A stretch of 64,000 bases of DNA from Montifringilla adamsi (GCA_017590115.1 JAGGNK010008337.1:6253609-6317608), one strand, 5' to 3'; counted from the first letter of the stretch, positions 35,425 to 47,650 are shown. Translations and numbers: made by a program. Notes: generated from the letters alone by a model not told the origin.

Positions 35425-35805
35425 GAGGTTGGAGCATCTCCTGTGCCTGGAGAGACTGAGAGAGCTGCAGTTTAAACTGAAGAAGAGATACCCGAGATGG
35501 GGTCTGATCAGTGTTTATAAACATAGAGTGGAGGGTGTAAAAGAGATCTCTCCAGACTCATCTCTGTGGTACACAGTGACAGGACAAGAGGTAGTAGGCA
35601 CAAGTTGAAAGGGGAAATTCTTTCTGAGCATTAAAAAACAAAGCTACACTCATACTGTTAGGGTGGGTGAACACTAGAACGGGTTACTTGGAGAGGTTGT
35701 GGAATTTCTGTCTTTGGAGATGCTTTAACTTCAACCTGGACAACTTCCTCTGGGTGACTTGATCACTAGAGGTGCCACCCAACCACATCCACTTTGTGAT
35801 TCGTG
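35425..35805 (+). mobile_element. CR1 LINE 3' portion, plus strand
   Basis: The order GGAGGTTGGAGCATCTCCTG, GGAGAGACTGAGAGAGCTGC, GGACAAGAGGTAGTAGGCAC, AACGGGTTACTTGGAGAGG, GTTGTGGAATTTCTGTC and GGTGCCACCCAACC follows avian CR1 3' sequence from the end of ORF2 into the 3' UTR. The copy is diverged and 5'-truncated. Its tail ends near GTGATTCGTGG. Open frames across it are repeat-derived. Confidence 0.75.
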
Positions 35806-36134
35806 GTGTCTGCTGCCTCTGGAGTTTGGTACTTGGCTGTAGTCCTCAGCTAATCCAATTATGCCACTTGGTAATTAGCTGAAGCAGACTATATTGGCTG
35901 AGCTGCGGCCAGGGAGAAGGTGTTGTTCATCATCAAGTGCTTTTGACATGCGTGTTGTGTGCATTTTTGGCTGGGTAGAAAGTGATTTGTCTGCAACAGA
36001 TGTTTCTTCCTTGTGCTCAGGTTCTGATCTCGTTTAAGCCCAAGAAGTGATAGAGCAAATCTGTACTACAAATTTGAAGTAGTACAGTGCATCTGTGAGT
36101 GCTTTTCCCCTGGTGATGGAACATATGGAAATAA

Positions 36135-36158
36135 TGCTTATCTTGATTTAGATAAGCA
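36135..36158. promoter_or_regulatory. Inverted pair of GATA motifs forming a perfect 9-bp hairpin
   Basis: TGCTTATCT (36135-36143) and AGATAAGCA (36150-36158) are exact reverse complements with a 6-base spacer. Each arm contains the GATA-factor core AGATAA. A chance palindrome is possible. Confidence 0.25.
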
Positions 36159-38085
36159 ATTGCCTTTCCTATACAATCATCCACGCTTAGTAGGAGTAGA
36201 AGCAGACACATAGTATTACAGGTCTTAAAATCTCTTTTTTAACGCTCCATGAGCCTATGCAGAAACAAATGGAATGGAAATTCTGTTAGACGTGAGATTA
36301 GTAATTGCTAATAGTTCATCATTTGTAGTTTGTACAGGAAACTTGTGGAAACAAAGCCTGAAGAAGAGAAAAAAATAGGCACTGAAGGGAAAAAGCACAG
36401 AGTATGTAGCAGAATTGCTGCTGCACATTCCGCCAGGGTCAGATGCACTCCTAAAGCTTGCTCATCTCCTTTGTGTTTTCAGCAACCCATGAAAAGTGGT
36501 TTAGTGTCCCAGTCAGGTATTTGCTGAGGATTCTTCCAGGGGTGGAAGGGCTGCCTCTTGTCTGGGGATAATGTGATTCTTGTCTCTTGCTCACGTTCTG
36601 TTTCCAGATTCTCTTGGAGAAGCCTTCCTTGTGGGGATACATCTCTACTAGTAGCTATTGTAGCAGGGATGAGGTAGTGGGCAGACTTATTTCTGTTGAA
36701 CTTGGAATTAATTTACTTCTTTCAGCTGTGGATTCTAAAGCTGACTAGAAATGATGGAACTCAGCTCTTTTCAGCTTTTTTTACTTGCAATCCAGTCTGC
36801 TACTTGTTTTTATGAACTTGAAGAGAAATGTGTCATGTTACTTGTTTAACAAACTTCTCTCATAACAGTGTGAGTCTGTGAGCCTCGCTGCCATCAATCC
36901 TTCTCACTTGTTCTCGCTTTAATTTCTTATCTTATCGGCCTTTGCTCATAGAGTGCCAAGAGACTTTTGCTTTGCCATAGGTATCACCTTATACTATGGG
37001 GACCTATTTTTACTACTTTGTGTGTGCTCTGCTCTTTCATTAACATTTGTTTTAAAATGCAAATGTAGTTTTTTCTCTGCTCTTTCTCTACTCTTCAAGC
37101 TGTAGGTTTTTCTCTTCCCTTTAGTGGTAAGCTCTTTGGTATTGCTGTAGGGATTTCTGTCATTGGATGCTTGAGACCTGTTTAAAAAATTAATGTACTT
37201 TAAAATGTATTAGACTTTAAAACTCTGGCTATTTGAGCAGTGATGGAGTTTCAGGGCTGATTTGCCAATACTGTATTTGTGCCATCCTTGTCCATTGCAC
37301 CAGCTGAGTACGTTTATGTCCTGGGTGGGGGCTCCCTCTAGTGAGATGTTCTGACAGTCCCTTATTCACTTGGTTCAGATGAGCTTTACCCATTTTCTTG
37401 TCAAGTGTGGTTTTTGCAGACTCAGTCTAATGCATTTTTCTACCCTTGTGTAAGCTGTAAAGGCCCTTTTCCTTACAACAGATCTGGAAGGAGTTGTAAC
37501 AAAGCTGAGGGCTAGGACTGCCTGTTTTCTCTATTTGGTGTGAAGAGCTCAGGTAATCAACCTCATCCTACTTCAAGCTGTGGCTCTGTGGACTCTGGGA
37601 TGTTTTGAACATGTCTAAAGGACCCAAGGATCATGTACGAGGAAGAGGTAAATGAAATTGGATTGTATAGGCAGAGAGGTAGAAGATGATGGCTGGATCT
37701 AGAGGGGAGAAAGTGGAGGTGGGACATGAATGCTCACCTGTTTCTGGAGAAAATTTCCAGCTGTAATGTATTACTGAGGCTGGGGCAGAGGAGACAAGAG
37801 GAGGACCTACAGCAGTGTTGCTACTTTTGTGTGTTGTCAGTAATAGCCTAAACCCCCACATTTTGGAAAGGATGTACCAGGATCAACTCCATCCTTTGTG
37901 TGTGCAGAGATGATTTAGTGGTCACTGACTTCACTTTCTCATAAGAGTAACAATCAACTTGTTTGCAAGACTAAAGTTAAAACAAATAAATGCTGTCTTA
38001 TTTAATAATAAATTTTAATAATAATAAAATCGGTGTGAGTAATCTTGCAGTATATTGCTCCACTTGCCTAGCAGGTGTTGTTTTC

Positions 38086-38310
38086 TCACTCAGAGAAAAG
38101 CGCTGCCTCCTCGTCCAAGTCCTTCCACTGTTCCTTGTTCCTTCCCCTCTGCAGCGTGTCCCCCTGCAGGCAGCGCTGGCGCAGGTGCCTCAGGAAGCTC
38201 TTGATGGAGGCAGAGTTTTCCTTCTGGTGGCCGAGCAGCTCGTCATTGAGGGGGGAGCAGTGAGCCAGGCAGCAGCTCCTTGGCCAGGCTGAGCGTGTCC
38301 AGGCCTTCTC
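38086..38310 (-). pseudogene. Antisense exon-like gene fragment with a frameshift, family unrecognised
   Basis: I do not recognise the family. Read on the minus strand, a strong acceptor (TGCCCTGTGTCTCCCAG just upstream of 38310) is followed by a protein-like segment, EGLDTLSLAKELLPGSLLP, in one frame. It continues as LNDELLGHQKENSASIKSF and LRHLRQRCLQGDTLQ in the next frame and ends ...EEAALFSE at a TGA (38086-38088). The two halves join if one base is removed from the run of six C (G on +, 38250-38255). The sequence is GC-rich (roughly 38086-38720) in an otherwise AT-rich intron. A retained acceptor and GC-rich intron-like sequence beside it suggest a duplicated gene segment, not a processed retrocopy. 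It could also be a single-exon gene if the frameshift is an assembly error. A full frame from 38607 exists on this strand but its first half looks intronic. Confidence 0.35.
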
Positions 38311-39878
38311 CTGGGAGACACAGGGCAGGGAGCACGATGGCAGGGGCAGAGGGGCTGCAGGGGGCTGGGCCCCCTTGGGCTGTCCTGCGGAATCTGGGGC
38401 CTGGCTGGGCTGCCCCAGGCTGCAGGATGTGTGGAGAGGATGTAGGGCAGGTTGTGTCTTGTTCTGGTGGCTCAGCCTGGCCTTGTTTCCTGCTGGGAGG
38501 AAGGGGGCTGAGCCCCACCTGTGCTCCTGGGCTCGGGCACGGGGCTGGGGAAGAGGCCGAGGACCCTTGGTGCCTGCCCAGGCTTTCCTCTCCACGGGGG
38601 CTGGCACTCCTCCTCACCCTACACGTTGTAGCTGCCGGTCCCCTGGCACCATCCCACCTGCGGGCTCAGTGCAAGGTGGTGGCATCAGCTGCGATGTCAC
38701 AAGGCTGTTGCCTGGCAGCCAGAGGCTGGGAATGTCAAAGCAAGGCCAGGCCAGAGGGTCTGGGCTTGTGGCTGTCTCAGCCTGCTGCTTTGTCTTGCCA
38801 CTGTGGGACAGGACTCGGGAGTTTGGGGATGTGCTCCCTGCTGCTCAGGAAGGAATGGCTGACATGTCCGAGTTGGTAATCTTGAGTTGATGGAAATGGA
38901 GGGTAAGACTAGAAGAACAAATTTGTTTGGACTGCTGCTTCTGCTTTCTCCCTAAATATTGAGGACTCTTTTTGCTTTTCAACAGACTCTACTTGTTTTG
39001 AAAATTTGAGACAAATAGATGAACTCAAGCTTCTTGCGACTTGTGTTAGAAAGAATTTTAAAAAAGTAATAGTGAATTTCATAATCTTCCCTCCTCTGGT
39101 CATTTCTGGTGATGTGCATATCTAACGTGGTGAATCTTTGGGCAGTATGCTTGTGCAAGGGTTTGAGGTAACTGAGCTGTTCTATAGAGTGAATTGGATA
39201 TAAATGAAGTGATTTGGTGATGCAAAATCTCAAGAGTTTACAGGAATAAGGGACCTATAGTAACAGTATTTAGTAACAAATCTGTTGCGAGCTACTGTAT
39301 GTTGTCTTCACCACTTGCCTTCTCCTAGTCGAGCAATTTAAGGTGACAAAGCTCCAAGTTTAAAATTTGGGTGGATTTTTTTTCAGGCTTGTTGTCTGGC
39401 TACATGTCTTCAGAAGTCCTTCTGAATTTTGGAGGTGTTGGCAAATGGTGTGCTTGTGTATTTTTGTACTCATTGGGTATAATTCTGGATTGGAGAAATT
39501 ATTACTCTGGTTAGGAGGGTAGTCTTGATTTCTCAGTTTGTTTTTGCAATTTACATTCTTGTCATTACCAAATAAAATTACTTGGTGTATCTCACTCCAA
39601 AAATATGTATGTTTCTACAGTTTTGTAACCAAACGGTATGTGGGTGAGGATTCGGTGCTTCCTACTAGCTTGGATTTGGAAACGAGCAACAAGCAAGCAC
39701 TGTGATGTTAGGGCATGATGTGGTGTCTCTGGGTTACCGCTGCCCTCTCGAGGCGAAACCGAAAGATACTGCAGTCTGGCAGGAGTAGTGTCACCGTACT
39801 GCTGCCTGTTCTGGGCTTGTAAATAATGATCTCGGACCCACACTTATAACCTGTTTTTTCTGCTTTCTTGGTTTGCAG

Positions 39879-39986
39879 GTGAAAACGCTAAAGAAGATCT
39901 GCAAGGGAAGAAAAGTCTGAGTGAGAAAGTTTCTCTCTATAGAGGTGACATTACACTGCTTGAGGTTGATGCCATCGTTAATGCTG
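39879..39986 (+). CDS. MACROD2: MACROD2 coding exon 3 (start of macrodomain)
   Basis: The exon follows TTTGCAG and encodes GENAKEDLQGKKSLSEK then VSLYRGDITLLEVDAIVNA, ending AATGCTG|GTAGGT (phase 1). From KKSL to VNA it is nearly identical to human MACROD2. It contains the first beta strands of the macrodomain and the DAIVNA part of the conserved NAAN loop that contacts ADP-ribose. The splice site cuts this motif at residue 91, so the second Asn of NAAN and the glycine-rich LLGGGG loop must come from exon 4, beyond this window. Exons 1-3 together give 90 full codons, the same count as in human. Confidence 0.98.
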
Positions 39987-42900
39987 GTAGGTGGTTAAAT
40001 ATTTTATGTAGCTATGTCTTGAAAATCCTTTACAGCTCCATGGTACAAGTGTGAACTCTGAAAAGTTGCCTAAAACTGTTGTGTCCTGTGGAAATCGGTT
40101 GAAAATATGGCTTTTTCCCCCAGTTCATTCATATTGTATCTGTTCATCCTGTGTGCATTTACTGTGGCAGGGATTGTTGTGAAACTTTTATAGCAGGGTT
40201 GCCATGAAAAAATCAATGATTTTTTTGTCCATCTTTTGACTTAACTTGGTTAGCTGAGACTTCACACTTTGCATTGTAGAAGGCTCATTTCTGTTACTAA
40301 GCTAATGTAGTACATTCCAGTCTGCTTTTATAAATTGAGCCACTTGTGGCCTAGGTAATGTGAGAACTTTAATGACAAGGTGATAGGAAAACAGAATTTT
40401 GTTTATGTGGTTTTCATATTTGCTTTCTTGTTGGGAGATTGTATTTTTCAAGCTTTTGGCCATGATCTACAGAGTTTTAAGTGTTTTAGCACATCTTCTT
40501 GCTCAGTGACCATGTCTCCATGTGTACAGTCAAGGTGAAGAACTGTATGTAGCATCTTGTGACGAAAAGAGAGAAATGCCTGTGCAAGTAATTAATTAGT
40601 GTATTAGATTATAGTGAACTAGTTCAGTTTTTTGGCAAAAAAACAATGGAAAGGTTTACCCCTATACACATGCTCATAGCCAAATCTTGCCTGCACTCTC
40701 CACTCCAAAAAGAATGTGTGGTTTGTGTGTCCTGAGGCTGAAAAGTTTTTCCCCCTAGTACTTGAGTGGCACTGATTAATTTTCATTAACTAATTTGGGT
40801 GGTATTCATTTCTTGGAAGGAAATGTGCTGCAGTATCTTCTGTGTGATGGAATTAAGTTCAGAGATTCCCAGGGCTGTAATGGCTAAAATTGATGCATTT
40901 GCTTATCAGAGGAAAATGCTGTGTGGAGTTACTGGTTCATGTCTGTAAAGAGCACAGGAATGTTTGCTCCCACAGTGTAGAGGGTAGTGAACAGACTCTC
41001 TTTGACTGTTTGATTGTATGACATCCCACTTTATCAGTGGGCATCTGCTAATGGGTTTTGTGAAGTACAGGTGGAATCCTTAGCCATTTCGAAATACATT
41101 TTTGCATTCCAAGTACTGAGGCTGGTATTCTTGTGCAAAAGAATTTAATTAATCTTGTAGTTTACTGATGCAGGAAAGCTTTCCTAAATAACAAACAATG
41201 CAGCAGCATCCCTGTAACATGATCCTCTCCTCACTGTGTTGACAAGGTCTCTGAAATGTTAATATTTTAATATTTTTTCCTCATTCTTTTTTTTAACATG
41301 ATTTTTCCAGTAGTGCCTTTGCTGACTTCCTTACTTTATTGCTTTACAGTAAGTCAATATTAGCATACTTTCCTCTGTTTATATTCAGCTTCTCTTTGTT
41401 CATAGGCCTCCCTTGAATTACAGGCTGGAACTAGTTACGGATTAGCTTTAGAATAGGAATACTTCACTTTTCTTGATTTAAATCCCCCTTTAATTATCCT
41501 GAAAGGCCCAAAAAACCTATATCCCAGACTGCAAATGCTATTATCTGCCTATAAACCTATTGTCTGCCTGCCATCCTCATGAGAAGTGCCTCTCTCTGAG
41601 GAGAAAAAAAAAAAAAAAATCAAATAAACATGTATTGATATGCAATTTTGAGAAAAAGGTTTAAAGACCACTCAAAGCAGACCGAGGCTGAAAGACCTAA
41701 AGAGGGACTCTGAAAGTATCTAGAAAGCTTAGTTGTTTCTACTGTTGTCTTCTGTAAATTGAATTTGGGCTTAAAGGGAGATTCAGATTAGATATTGGCA
41801 AAGCTATGCATTGATTGGAACATGTTTATAAAGTGATACTTTGGTGTATCAGATGGACACAAAACAGCAGTCCTAGGGCCAAGGCAGTGGTACAGGTGGA
41901 TTTTTAAGATTCTTCTAATTCATTATTAACCTTCTATAGTTTCTAAAGGGCATAATATGTTAAATTACCTACAGTTACTTTGGGAAAACCATATGCTCTC
42001 TATATGTCAGTGCAGAAATTAAGTCTAAGCCTTTGATTTGCTGAGGATAGCTGGAAAGCTACATAAGGAAGGTGTTTTGGTTCAAGATCCATATTATTTA
42101 TGCAAAACATATGCTGTGCTGGGATTCTTTTTAAATCCAACAGTTTTAGTGAAATTGTAGTGTCTCTTAGATGGCATCTAAACCCCTGTTTCTGCACCAT
42201 ATGATGCTGTTGCAAAGATCTCCTTTGTTTTTTCTTCTGCAATTGAAGTTATCCAAGCCTCAAAGATAAAGCAGTAAGTAGCCACAGTACCAGTTTCTGT
42301 ATGTAAGTGGAATAAAATGCAGCCTGTTGAATATGGAATAGGAGATAGGTTTTTTGGAGGTAAATCTGTGCAAGTTCTTTTTATACTTAATGCCTTTTGA
42401 CTACCCCAAATGTTAATGATTGACTCCCTCCAATCTATTGCAAGCCCTGGGTTATTAAGAAGGGAGGAAGAGACCCTCTGGAGACTTTCACTCTGAATTC
42501 AGAAATTCTATTAATTGTCTCCTGTAATAAATGGTTTAAAATACAGCAAGTTATATCCAAATTAAAGCCACAGGATGATAGAGTTGAATGTTTACATTGA
42601 CTTATGCAAACATATAAACATGCTTGAAGTAAAGGGAATGGTCTGGCAAATTCTGGGGCTGTGGAAGGGTTCCAGGTCGTTCACGTTGTCTCTAGATTTG
42701 GATGCAAACATATTGGCAAAAAAACCCCTCTATTATCAAATATATAAGGAGGAAATGAGACCTAAATTAATATAAATTGTGATCTTCTGTAGCTAAGCAT
42801 CAGGATATCATTGATCAACACTGCTGCAAAAGGATCCTTTTTTGTCCTAGACTTTTAGCAGACAAACTGAATGTTTCTTACTTTCCAAAAATATCTTATG

Positions 42901-43621
42901 TATAGTTTGCTCATTCTTTTGAGAAACATCAAAACAGCCTCTTTGAAATCATTCAAGACTAGAGTGAGGAACTGAGATGCATTGTGAGAGAGAAAGGAGC
43001 TGAAAAAAGGAGTTGATGTGCGATTTGCTGAAATTGATGCCAATTATCTACCCCTGTAAATGTCTTTTCCTTGCACAATGGTTTCCTAAAACTTCCTTAC
43101 TACCGATTTCATTGCAGACAGGTATTACTTTAACTTGATATTTTGCTTAAAATGTCGTGTTATGCCATTTCCTTCACACATTTTTTTAAAGGATTCAGGT
43201 AAGGCTTGTATGAAAATCTTACTTTTACTCCTACGTCCTCCTCAGTGCTTTTTTGTTACACTGTAAGAATGTAAACAGGCTCTCCTTGAGGCATGTGCTT
43301 ACTGCATTAATCTGTGCTGACTGGCCTTTTTAACATATTAAACGTTCCCGGATGTCACTTCATCCTGATGCCAAAAGTGCTTCAAGCACTTGGAAGCCAG
43401 ATAACCACGATTAGCCAGCATCTGAATAAATGACCAGAACAGAGCTCAGAGGGGGTGTGGTGTGTCTGTGTCTAGGGAGGGGAGAGAGGGGCCATTTAGG
43501 CCCTTTGGCAATCCCAAATACAGAAATAAACAGTAAAAGCCTGAGTAAGGTTTGAAAAACAATTTCTTCAATATTTATAGTACCAACTGAGCAGTAAAGG
43601 ACTACATTTCCTCCGCATTTT

Positions 43622-43651
43622 TAATAAGGAAAACTTATTTTTTCCTTATTA
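43622..43651. repeat. Perfect 12-bp inverted repeat
   Basis: TAATAAGGAAAA (43622-43633) and TTTTCCTTATTA (43640-43651) are exact reverse complements separated by six bases. It is AT-rich and may be a chance or mutation-generated palindrome. Confidence 0.8.
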
Positions 43652-46600
43652 GCTATTTATGTCATATGGAGTAAGTATGTGAAGTAGATACAGGAGTGGT
43701 ATTTTGGGAGTGGGTGTGACAGGGATGTCTGAGTACCTCATATACCTTAAGCAGCAGCTCATCACTACTGACCTCAGGTCACTTCCTACCTGTTAATAAA
43801 TCTTACTGTCCAGTTACAAGATAAGGAGGCATGTACTAATATGCTTGTGAGGGAGTTTTTACTAGGAGGAAGATCAAGGGGAAACCATTATGTTAGGGGA
43901 AAAAAGGATTCTCCTTATTTTTATCTGATAGGGAGGAGGAGGATGATGACTTTCAGAACACTAGAAGAGATAATATTTCTTCTTAGCTTTGAAAAATATT
44001 CTTTGTATCAGTACAAAAGTATGGTACTGACAACAGAAACCTTTAATCTTCAGGAGAAAGGAAGATGTTCATGTCTATTCAATTAGATATTAGACATTAC
44101 TGTTATTAAGTCTGTAGTATAGCATCCAAGTTTGCAGCTAGAGAGTTGCTACAGTTGTAGCAACTAGGTGTCTCCCTTTAAACTGTATTTGAGTGCTGGA
44201 ATATTATCTAATACTCAAAAATTTGGGGAAGAAACTCTCAATTTTTAAAATGAATATATTTTCCATGTGAGAAAACAAATGTTATTTAAAATCTTCCTCT
44301 GATAGAGAAAAGACTTGGTGACTAACATAAGTAAGAACTCTTTTATGTCCCATTTTTACTAACCCTGGTGCTGGAATTTAGTTACTGAGCCTGACATTGC
44401 TCAAGAAGAGCATCACACATCTACCTGTGTGCAGTGAGCTGCCTCAGCTGGGAATGCTGGTTTGGCAGGCACAGGCTCCTCAGCTTCCTTGGCTCAGTGT
44501 GCAGGGCCAGCCAAGGGAAGGTGCATGGAGGTGACGGTCTCCTGGTTGCTTTAAGAGGCAGAGATGTTTCCAGGGAGAGAATTACAGCTGAGTTCTTAAA
44601 CAAATTTGCAAGAGTTTGGAATACTTGTCCTTCTGTACTTCCTTGTCCCGGTACTGAACGTATGTTGAACTGAAAAAAACTCAGTTTTAAATATCCTATG
44701 CTTGATTTGCTTGTTGTAGGACTGGTTTTCACCAGAGCCTCTGCATGACTTGATTTGTAGGATGAATTAGATATTTTCATACTGTGTCTCACCTTTCCCC
44801 ATGAAATATGCCTTTCTTCCCTCAGGCTTCTGACTTCACAACCATGTTTCAGCATTTTTGTGTCACAGCAATATCTATATCCAGTTTTTTTATCTGGAGA
44901 AAGCACATATTTTCTTCCAGATTCATCATTTCCTGGCCTTGACCTTGAATATGACTGTTTAACTTAATGAGGTGTCCCTTTTTTTCTCAAGCTCAAAATT
45001 ACACATCAAGGTAGAAGAGCTATGTCTTGATAGTGGGAACTGAATATATTATCAGTGAATTACGCTTATACAAGTGTGTAAGTATAGATAGGGACTGAAC
45101 TCTTCCTTTCCACACAAACAGCTCGTTAATGCTCAATCAGTCACTGCAGTTGCCTTGAACTTGGTGCTTAATGAACAGGTGGGGAAAAAGGATGGATTCT
45201 AATCTGGAACAGATCTGACATCAGGCAATTTCACTGATTGCTAATCCATTTCATTTGGCAACTTAATTTATCACACAGAAGTTTCATCTTGTAACTTCTG
45301 AAGCAGAAATTATTTCAGAAGTGGCCTGTCTGAATATTGTGAAGGTGTTTGAATCAGTTGCTGAGCCTGATCTGGTATTGTGTGTATACTTATTCTCCCC
45401 CTTTTTACTTTACAGTGACCAGTAATTCTTACTCTGGAGCTCATTTGAAATTACTCTTCAATGACTTGCTATGAAAATAAGTCACTTAACTCAAATGTTC
45501 CTGCTATTGAATTTGGAAGAAACAAAATGTAAAATCTGCCCTTAAGTTGCTTATAGCATTTTGACATTGGATTTTTACATCTAATAGTATTGATTTTTGT
45601 GGGATTTTTTTTTTTTTTCAGTTGAGCTGAACATAAATGGTTGATTATACTGGGAGCTTCTTAGCGAGTTTGCTGTCCATTAGAATGTCTTGTAAATATG
45701 CTTTACATGTTTTATCTCCAGTATACAGATAGGAAAATGGAAAACTTGTAATGAAATCCCTTGTATGGAGTCATCTGGCATCTGCCTATGTAACTTACCC
45801 TGTTGTAATTTCCTCTAGGAATAGAACCAATATTGCTACCAAATTGTTGTTAATTTGGTTTTCATCTTTACTGTGAGCAGACTGTGGTGTTAATCAAAGG
45901 TTTCTCAAGTTATTTTACAGTTGGTACAATTACACTTATGTGTAAAACCCCAGAGTAATTTATATATAGTCCTCACTTACTCATCAGGAAAGTCAGTGTT
46001 AATAGTTGAGGGAATCGGTCATGCCCAATTGTGACATCTGTGAGTGAGTCTATTACTGCTTTCTATGGAAAATGCTTTAAGCCTGGCTGGTGAGCAGTAG
46101 ATGTGGTTAAACTTGCCCTCTGCTTTTGGTCTAATTTCATTTCAGTGCTGTTCTTCCCTGTAGTGTAATATTCATTTGGATGAAAAGGCTGTGTATAGTG
46201 ACAGTGTTCAAGAGAACGAAATGGAAGGCTGCTGTAGGTGTGGTTTAATTTAGGTGGAGAGCTATAGCTGCTGCCTCAGTCAAACACCACTTGCTGTAAA
46301 CATGTGGCCAAGGCTTATGCCTGAGGAGGCTCACTCAGAATTGCACTGCAGAACGTGTGGTTAGAATGCACTTTGAAAATATCTCAGGTATAACTAGTAC
46401 AACTCAAATTTAAACATTAAAAAAAAAGGCTTGGCAGTGCTGCAGACACGTATCAGGGAAGAACTTTGTTCCTTATTCTAAGGTGCATTGGGAAGGGGAA
46501 ATGAATTTGGTGAAATATTTTCATTGCAATATTCCAGCAGTGTGCTCACAGCAATCTCATGTAGCTAATGGAGATGGCTTCTGGGTGGAAATGTGCCTCA

Positions 46601-47050
46601 GACACCTGGACGTTGTCCTGCCACATTGTGTGTGGTGCCAGCGAGCCGAGAGTCTTGGGTGGTGGAATGGAAACCTAAACCTCGTGTGCCTCAAGGAGAG
46701 CTTTGCCACTCAGCCTGCCATATGGCCAGGCACTGCAAACAGACAGGCACTGCATGTTAATGATAATCAAGTGATGATTTCAAGCAGTGGGATGTGAGTG
46801 TTCAGTCACTTACTGAGAAGCCATAAAAAAAACTGTAGAGAAGGAAATGTACTTTCCACTGGAACAATGCACTCAAAAGGCTCCTTAAACGAACAGATTG
46901 TGGGCTGAAGCACCAGACACACATGTTGAGGTTCAGAGCTATGCTTTTTGATTTTGCATGTTATTCTGTGCTCCCATAGAAGTCTGAGGGGAATGAGATG
47001 AGCGTGCATGGTCCTTAAGTATCTGATACCTAACTATCTAAAACGGTTTT

Positions 47051-47212
47051 GCCAGACAAGTTGTGGATGCCCCATCCCTGGAAATGTTCACAGTCAGGTT
47101 GGAAGGAAGTTGAGCAACCTGGATTATTGAAACACGTCCCTGCTCATGGCAAGGAGGGGTTGAACTAGATCTTTGATGGTTCCTTCCAAAACAGGTAATT
47201 TTGTGATTCTAG
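47051..47212 (+). mobile_element. CR1 3' tail, plus strand
   Basis: GTTGTGGATGCCCCATCCCTGG followed by GTCAGGTTGGAAGGAAGTTG, GAGCAACCTGG, GAACTAGATC and TGGTTCCTTCCAAAAC up to TTTTGTGATTCTAGG is the standard avian CR1 3' UTR. It is 5'-truncated and of moderate divergence. Confidence 0.85.
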
Positions 47213-47633
47213 GAAATACCCTGACACAAAATTAATGGCCAGCTCTCTCCTCTGGCAGGATTCAGCATAGCCTGTCTTCTGAAAATCTAATAATAAATGG
47301 CATGGTAGATGTTTTAGTAGCCTTATCTAACCTGATGGTCTGTGGTAGCTGGATTTATTTACAAGTCTGTTTTCAGTGTTGATGCTTTCAGGACAGTATC
47401 TGTTTTACCTAGACCTGTGTGTTCTCCTTATTTCTTTGTGCATCAGTTGTGACCCCAGTGTGATTACTGACCCTTCACGCCATGGTTACCCTGGACCTTT
47501 TTTGCGTGTGCTCTTTCTACAGAAAACTAGCAGTGTACAAGCAAAACACCTGCAAAGCTGGATTTCTTCAAAAGTCTGTGATTTCCCTCAGTTGGGAAGC
47601 ATGAGGTGGCATGGGATGCCGTGAATCCTTACT

Positions 47634-47650
47634 GACAGCAGGTGGCAATA
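47634..47650 (+). promoter_or_regulatory. CTCF-like motif in intron 3
   Basis: GACAGCAGGTGGCAATA matches the CTCF core (AGCAGGTGGC). It is outside recognised repeats. Binding is not shown by sequence alone. Confidence 0.3.

Larger units (their letters stand above)
21702..39878 (+). other. MACROD2: MACROD2 intron 2
   Basis: An 18.2-kb intron running from GTAAGT to the TTTCTTGGTTTGCAG acceptor. It contains the two LTR-type elements, CR1 pieces and antisense exon-like fragment listed separately. The subregions 21900-27500, 28400-30650, 30770-32200, 33400-35400, 35850-38050 and 38750-39850 hold no further feature I can support other than short low-complexity, tandem or inverted repeats. Confidence 0.9.

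Noticed and set aside
38280..38890. Plus-strand open frames of 199 and 171 codons
   Set aside because: They are low-complexity, GC-driven frames opposite the antisense exon-like fragment. The minus strand has the better splice acceptor and protein-like text.
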